DNA of 64,000 nt from Polaribacter butkevichii. Its GTDB lineage: Bacteria; Bacteroidota; Bacteroidia; Flavobacteriales; Flavobacteriaceae. The stretch covers positions 372,001 through 436,000 of the forward strand of contig NZ_CP150661.1 in NCBI RefSeq assembly GCF_038024105.1, read 5' to 3'. Positions within the stretch are counted from its first letter, which is position 1. Each line of letters opens with the position of its first letter. Shown in pieces: positions 61,084 to 64,000 of the stretch. The notes beneath the pieces are model-generated. The model was given only the letters and a program-made list of their open reading frames with translations, did not search any database and was not told the DNA's origin. The position numbers and the translations under genes were made by a program.

Positions 61084-64000
61084 GGGGTGACATAGTTTGC
61101 TTTTTCTTCCTTAAATTGCTCAATTGGCATATCGTACAGCCAGGAGTGTCGTTGTTGTTTTCGCTCTACAAAATGTACAAAGGATATGTCATTTTCTACA
61201 ATGTGAATATTATCACTTGGCGTTACAACTAGTAGTTGTAAATGTAATTGTTTGCATAGGGTTACTAAATAGCGTGCTTTTTCTTCATCTTGTGCCTTAA
61301 ATGCTTCATCAATAGCAATGAAACGAAAAGAATTACTATGGAGACCATCTTTTGTTAGACCAAATTGATAGGCTATTGCAGATCCTAAAATGGTATAGGT
61401 GAGTTGAGCTTTCTCTCCTCCAGAGAGTTGTCCCATATTTTCATAAGTTTTAAACTTCTGATTGTTTTCTTTAAAAAATTCTTCAGCCTTGTAGCTAAAC
61501 CAAGAGCGAACATCCATTACTTTTTTACGCCATTCTTCTTTATCTAATTTTGAAATTAATGGTTCTATGTTGTTATGAAAATGGTGTTTTCTGCCGTCTA
61601 ATGATGCGTTAATTTCTCTAATGTTTGGAATTGCCGCTTCGAGTAATTTTCTAAATTCTTTTACTTCTTCGTTGATTTTAGGTGGGGCAACCAATTGTAT
61701 ATATGTGTTCGGTTTGCTCTTAAAATCAATGGCTCGTAATGAATCGTTTAAATGTTTAATGTTATCTTTAATGGAATCCGACCAGTTTTCAAAAAACATT
61801 CTAAAGTCGCCTACTTTGTTGGTGATGGTTTCTTGTAAGTAATCATTGAATTGTTTTTCAAATTTAGGAAGGTTATCTTTCTCTAATCTTTTCAAAAACT
61901 TCTGGTATTCGCTTGTGAACTCTAAATTTGTGGAATCTGGTAATGGGTTTACATCAGAACGCCAGTCATTGAATCTGTCTGCGATTTTTGGAGAAGGGTT
62001 TTTAAACGTATTGATTTTAAGGCTAATATCCCTTTCGTTTTGTTGTTTTTGCTTATTAAGTTCTAATATTTCCTTTGAAATTTTATTTTGAAAATCTATA
62101 CGTCCATTTTCTAGTCCATTAAAATCAATACGTAATAAATCTTCATTTAGAATCTCAAAATCAGATACATCAACTTCGCCTAATTGTTCAACAATATTAA
62201 TATTGCTATTTACTGTTGTAGTTATGGAGTCTATTGCTGTCTGTTTTTTTCCTTTTTCGATTATTTTTTTCTCAATTTCTGTTTTTGATTGCTTTAAATT
62301 GTTCTTAACTTTTTCTAACTGTTTTTGCAGTTGCTTTATGCGGTCATTAGTCGTTTCTAAAGTTGCTTTTTCCTCTAACTTAATTTGAATTTTACTAGCG
62401 AAAGTTTGCCAATTTATGTCGTCGTAGTTTTTAAATTGAGAATGTAGATTAAGGCAATTGTCCCTGTAAGTACCTAGTGCATTTATATCTTTATTTTTAT
62501 TAGAGATATTGACTTTGTTTTCCTTTTGAAGGTTTTGTTGGGTTTTTAATTCGAGGGTTAATGCTTTTATTTTTTCTTTATTATCCCAACCTAAGACATA
62601 ATTTTCTTTTCTTGTAATATGTGGGCGATCGTCTTTTTCGTGTCTTCCTTTTCGATATTTAATCAGTCCATTTTGGGTGATAGCCATTTCAGAATATTGT
62701 TCAAATTCAGATAAACTTTCTAGGCAGGTGAAATTAAATTGATTTTCTAAGTAAGCCTCAATCCACTCGTCATATTGAGTTTTAGGTTTTATTTCAATCT
62801 TATTGATTAAAGATTGGTTATTTAAATTTTTTGCACGGAAGCTATTGAGATAATCTTGGTGCTCATACTTATCGTAACGAATTCTTCCTCGTAGATTGTT
62901 GTTATTTACATATGAATTAACTTCTGAATAATACTTAGAAGGGACTATCAAACGTAGAGCGAAATTGTGAAGGATTTTTTCAATAGAAGACTCCCAAATC
63001 GCTTCGGTCTCTTTTACTTTTATAAGTTCACCAATAAATGGTATTTCTTCTCTACTAGCTCCAATATGATCAATTAATTCATCTCTTATTTCTGCCTCTC
63101 GACCAGTAATATTATTTTTGTTCCTTTGGAGGGTTTGTATTGTCTTTACTAAATCATCTGTTAGTAATTCCAGCTTATCAGCCTTGTTCTTTAAAGCACG
63201 AAGGTTTTCATTCTCATCTTCAATTTTAAGTTCTGTGCTTTGTTTTAACTCATTTGCTTTTTCCCTATTAGAAAGAAAAGTATCTTCATCTGGATTGGTA
63301 ATTAATTTAACAAGTTGAGCAATTTTATTATAGTTGTCAAGTTTTCTACTTCTTAAATTTTTATCTTTAGTAAGCTGTGTTATTTCTTTTTCTAACGTTT
63401 TTATTTTACTTCCAACTTCATCTTTTTCAATTGAGATAGATATTTCTCTTTCTTCCTTGTTTAATTCATCTTCTTTGTCTCTAAGGGCTTCTAAATTCTC
63501 ATTAAGCTCTTCTAACTCAACTTTACTTTTGTTTAATTCTTTTTCTCCTAATTCAATACCTTTTTTTGAAAACCAATACAAAGCCAAGCTTCTTGATTCT
63601 TCTAGGTTTTCAATTTTTATTTTAATTTCATTTAAAGTATTGGCGATTTCATCTATAGGAATAAGCTGTTTAATTTGTTCCCTTGCCTTTTCAATGTTGG
63701 TCTTGGCATCCATTAAGGTTAAAAAGCTTTCTTTTAATTGTTTGAATTCCGATTCGGAATCACGTTCTTCCAACATATTAATTTTAATGAATTCATCTAA
63801 ATCCTCCAAAACTTTTACTCCTACAACTTGATTAAATAAACTTAAGGCTTTTACAGATCGCATTCCAAATAAGTTAGACATACGTTCTGCATAGGCATTA
63901 GGTCCATCAATAAATTCAACCTTCTTTTTAGAGCTATTAGAATTATACATTTTATCCAAACGTCTTTTCCATAATCCTTTTCCATCAAACTCTTTAAAAT
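61080..64000 (-). CDS. jetC: JetC: Wadjet SMC-like ATPase (5' end off window)
   Basis: The frame stays open to the right edge (FKEFDGKGLWKRRLDK before the first internal start candidates), so the Walker A region lies outside the window. Visible are the FGMRSVKALSLFNQVVG block, long coiled coils (about 230 residues each) flanking a central hinge-like part, and the C-terminal ATPase half: signature QLSGGEKAQLTY, Walker B FRFIAIDEAF and the DEEKARYL D-loop region. With JetD it identifies a Wadjet system; jetA and jetB are expected just beyond the edge. Confidence 0.92.
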   Translation of the reverse strand, partial: FKEFDGKGLWKRRLDKMYNSNSSKKKVEFIDGPNAYAERMSNLFGMRSVKALSLFNQVVGVKVLEDLDEFIKINMLEERDSESEFKQLKESFLTLMDAKTNIEKAREQIKQLIPIDEIANTLNEIKIKIENLEESRSLALYWFSKKGIELGEKELNKSKVELEELNENLEALRDKEDELNKEEREISISIEKDEVGSKIKTLEKEITQLTKDKNLRSRKLDNYNKIAQLVKLITNPDEDTFLSNREKANELKQSTELKIEDENENLRALKNKADKLELLTDDLVKTIQTLQRNKNNITGREAEIRDELIDHIGASREEIPFIGELIKVKETEAIWESSIEKILHNFALRLIVPSKYYSEVNSYVNNNNLRGRIRYDKYEHQDYLNSFRAKNLNNQSLINKIEIKPKTQYDEWIEAYLENQFNFTCLESLSEFEQYSEMAITQNGLIKYRKGRHEKDDRPHITRKENYVLGWDNKEKIKALTLELKTQQNLQKENKVNISNKNKDINALGTYRDNCLNLHSQFKNYDDINWQTFASKIQIKLEEKATLETTNDRIKQLQKQLEKVKNNLKQSKTEIEKKIIEKGKKQTAIDSITTTVNSNINIVEQLGEVDVSDFEILNEDLLRIDFNGLENGRIDFQNKISKEILELNKQKQQNERDISLKINTFKNPSPKIADRFNDWRSDVNPLPDSTNLEFTSEYQKFLKRLEKDNLPKFEKQFNDYLQETITNKVGDFRMFFENWSDSIKDNIKHLNDSLRAIDFKSKPNTYIQLVAPPKINEEVKEFRKLLEAAIPNIREINASLDGRKHHFHNNIEPLISKLDKEEWRKKVMDVRSWFSYKAEEFFKENNQKFKTYENMGQLSGGEKAQLTYTILGSAIAYQFGLTKDGLHSNSFRFIAIDEAFKAQDEEKARYLVTLCKQLHLQLLVVTPSDNIHIVENDISFVHFVERKQQRHSWLYDMPIEQFKEEKANYVTP

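Noticed and set aside
63334..63831. Plus-strand open frame opposite jetC
   Set aside because: Low-complexity Ser/Leu/Phe product lying fully inside the jetC coiled coil on the other strand.
1..64000. CRISPR array or tRNA-associated integration site
   Set aside because: No regularly spaced repeats of 24-37 bp and no tRNA-like T-arm followed by a direct repeat were seen. I cannot run a covariance search, so a diverged tRNA could be missed.

Overview
The window is AT-rich chromosomal DNA (roughly 30% GC by eye) from a member of the Bacteroidota, most likely a marine Flavobacteriaceae (Polaribacter/Tenacibaculum-like). Supporting signs are SusC/CirA-type TonB-dependent receptors with a carboxypeptidase-like N-terminal domain, TAnnTTTG-type -7 promoter elements, start codons without clear Shine-Dalgarno sequences, and DUF4172-Fic, DUF6804 and CFI-box families typical of this phylum. 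No rRNA, tRNA, CRISPR array or transposase was recognised.

Left part (1-9546, all minus strand) is a cobalamin biosynthesis locus: cobQ, cobC/cobD, cbiB and a small P-loop NTPase. A well-preserved cobalamin riboswitch (about 5400-5590) follows. Downstream of it are a collapsed TonB-receptor remnant, a [2Fe-2S] thioredoxin-like protein, an SDR-SUMT fusion, a long CbiX chelatase, cobI and a CobJ-CobH fusion that runs off the left edge. Next (10042-16616, plus strand) is a putative metal/siderophore locus: a small exported His/Cys protein, an ABC ATPase, a TonB-dependent receptor, and two ABC-2/DUF3526-like permeases with a His-rich extracytoplasmic loop in the first.

From about 16.7 kb to the right edge the window is a dense defence and conflict island. 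In order: (a) a HipBST-type tripartite toxin-antitoxin module bounded by a direct repeat; (b) a five-gene operon (19238-26515) encoding a DUF4258-like protein, an Upf1-like SF1 helicase, an unknown wHTH-like protein, a double-HKD PLD nuclease and a sigma54 activator with an RtcR/CARF-like sensor, preceded by a good match to a sigma54 -24/-12 promoter and a perfect 10+10 bp palindrome; (c) a Fic/DUF4172 protein with a duplicated palindromic operator; (d) a HTH/coiled-coil protein and an orphan HipB-like regulator; (e) a three-gene unit with a membrane protein and a J-like protein; (f) a continuous minus-strand array hsdM-hsdS-OLD nuclease-DUF262/HNH-hsdR-zorA-zorB-zorC-zorD-unknown (48885 to 32079), i.e. 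a type I R-M system carrying two extra nucleases and running straight into a type I Zorya system; (g) a chaperone/signalling cluster (57482 to 49003) with a CFI-box protein, a membrane-anchored GrpE-like protein, an Hsp70, a lipoprotein, a Ser/Thr-kinase-AAA+ fusion, a TerB-like protein and a DUF6804 protein; (h) an HNH-HIT gene pair whose first gene carries an apparent -1 frameshift at T TTA AAC; (i) Wadjet jetC (incomplete) and jetD.

The modules seem separately assembled. A ~40 bp element (36/40 identical) sits at both ends of the Hsp70 cluster and a related hairpin ends the HNH-HIT pair; a ~90 bp repeat occurs on both sides of HipBST; another ~90 bp repeat occurs at 18.6 and 29.8 kb. The strongest candidates for something not well described are the sigma54/CARF-controlled helicase-PLD operon and the Hsp70-GrpE-kinase/AAA-TerB cluster.
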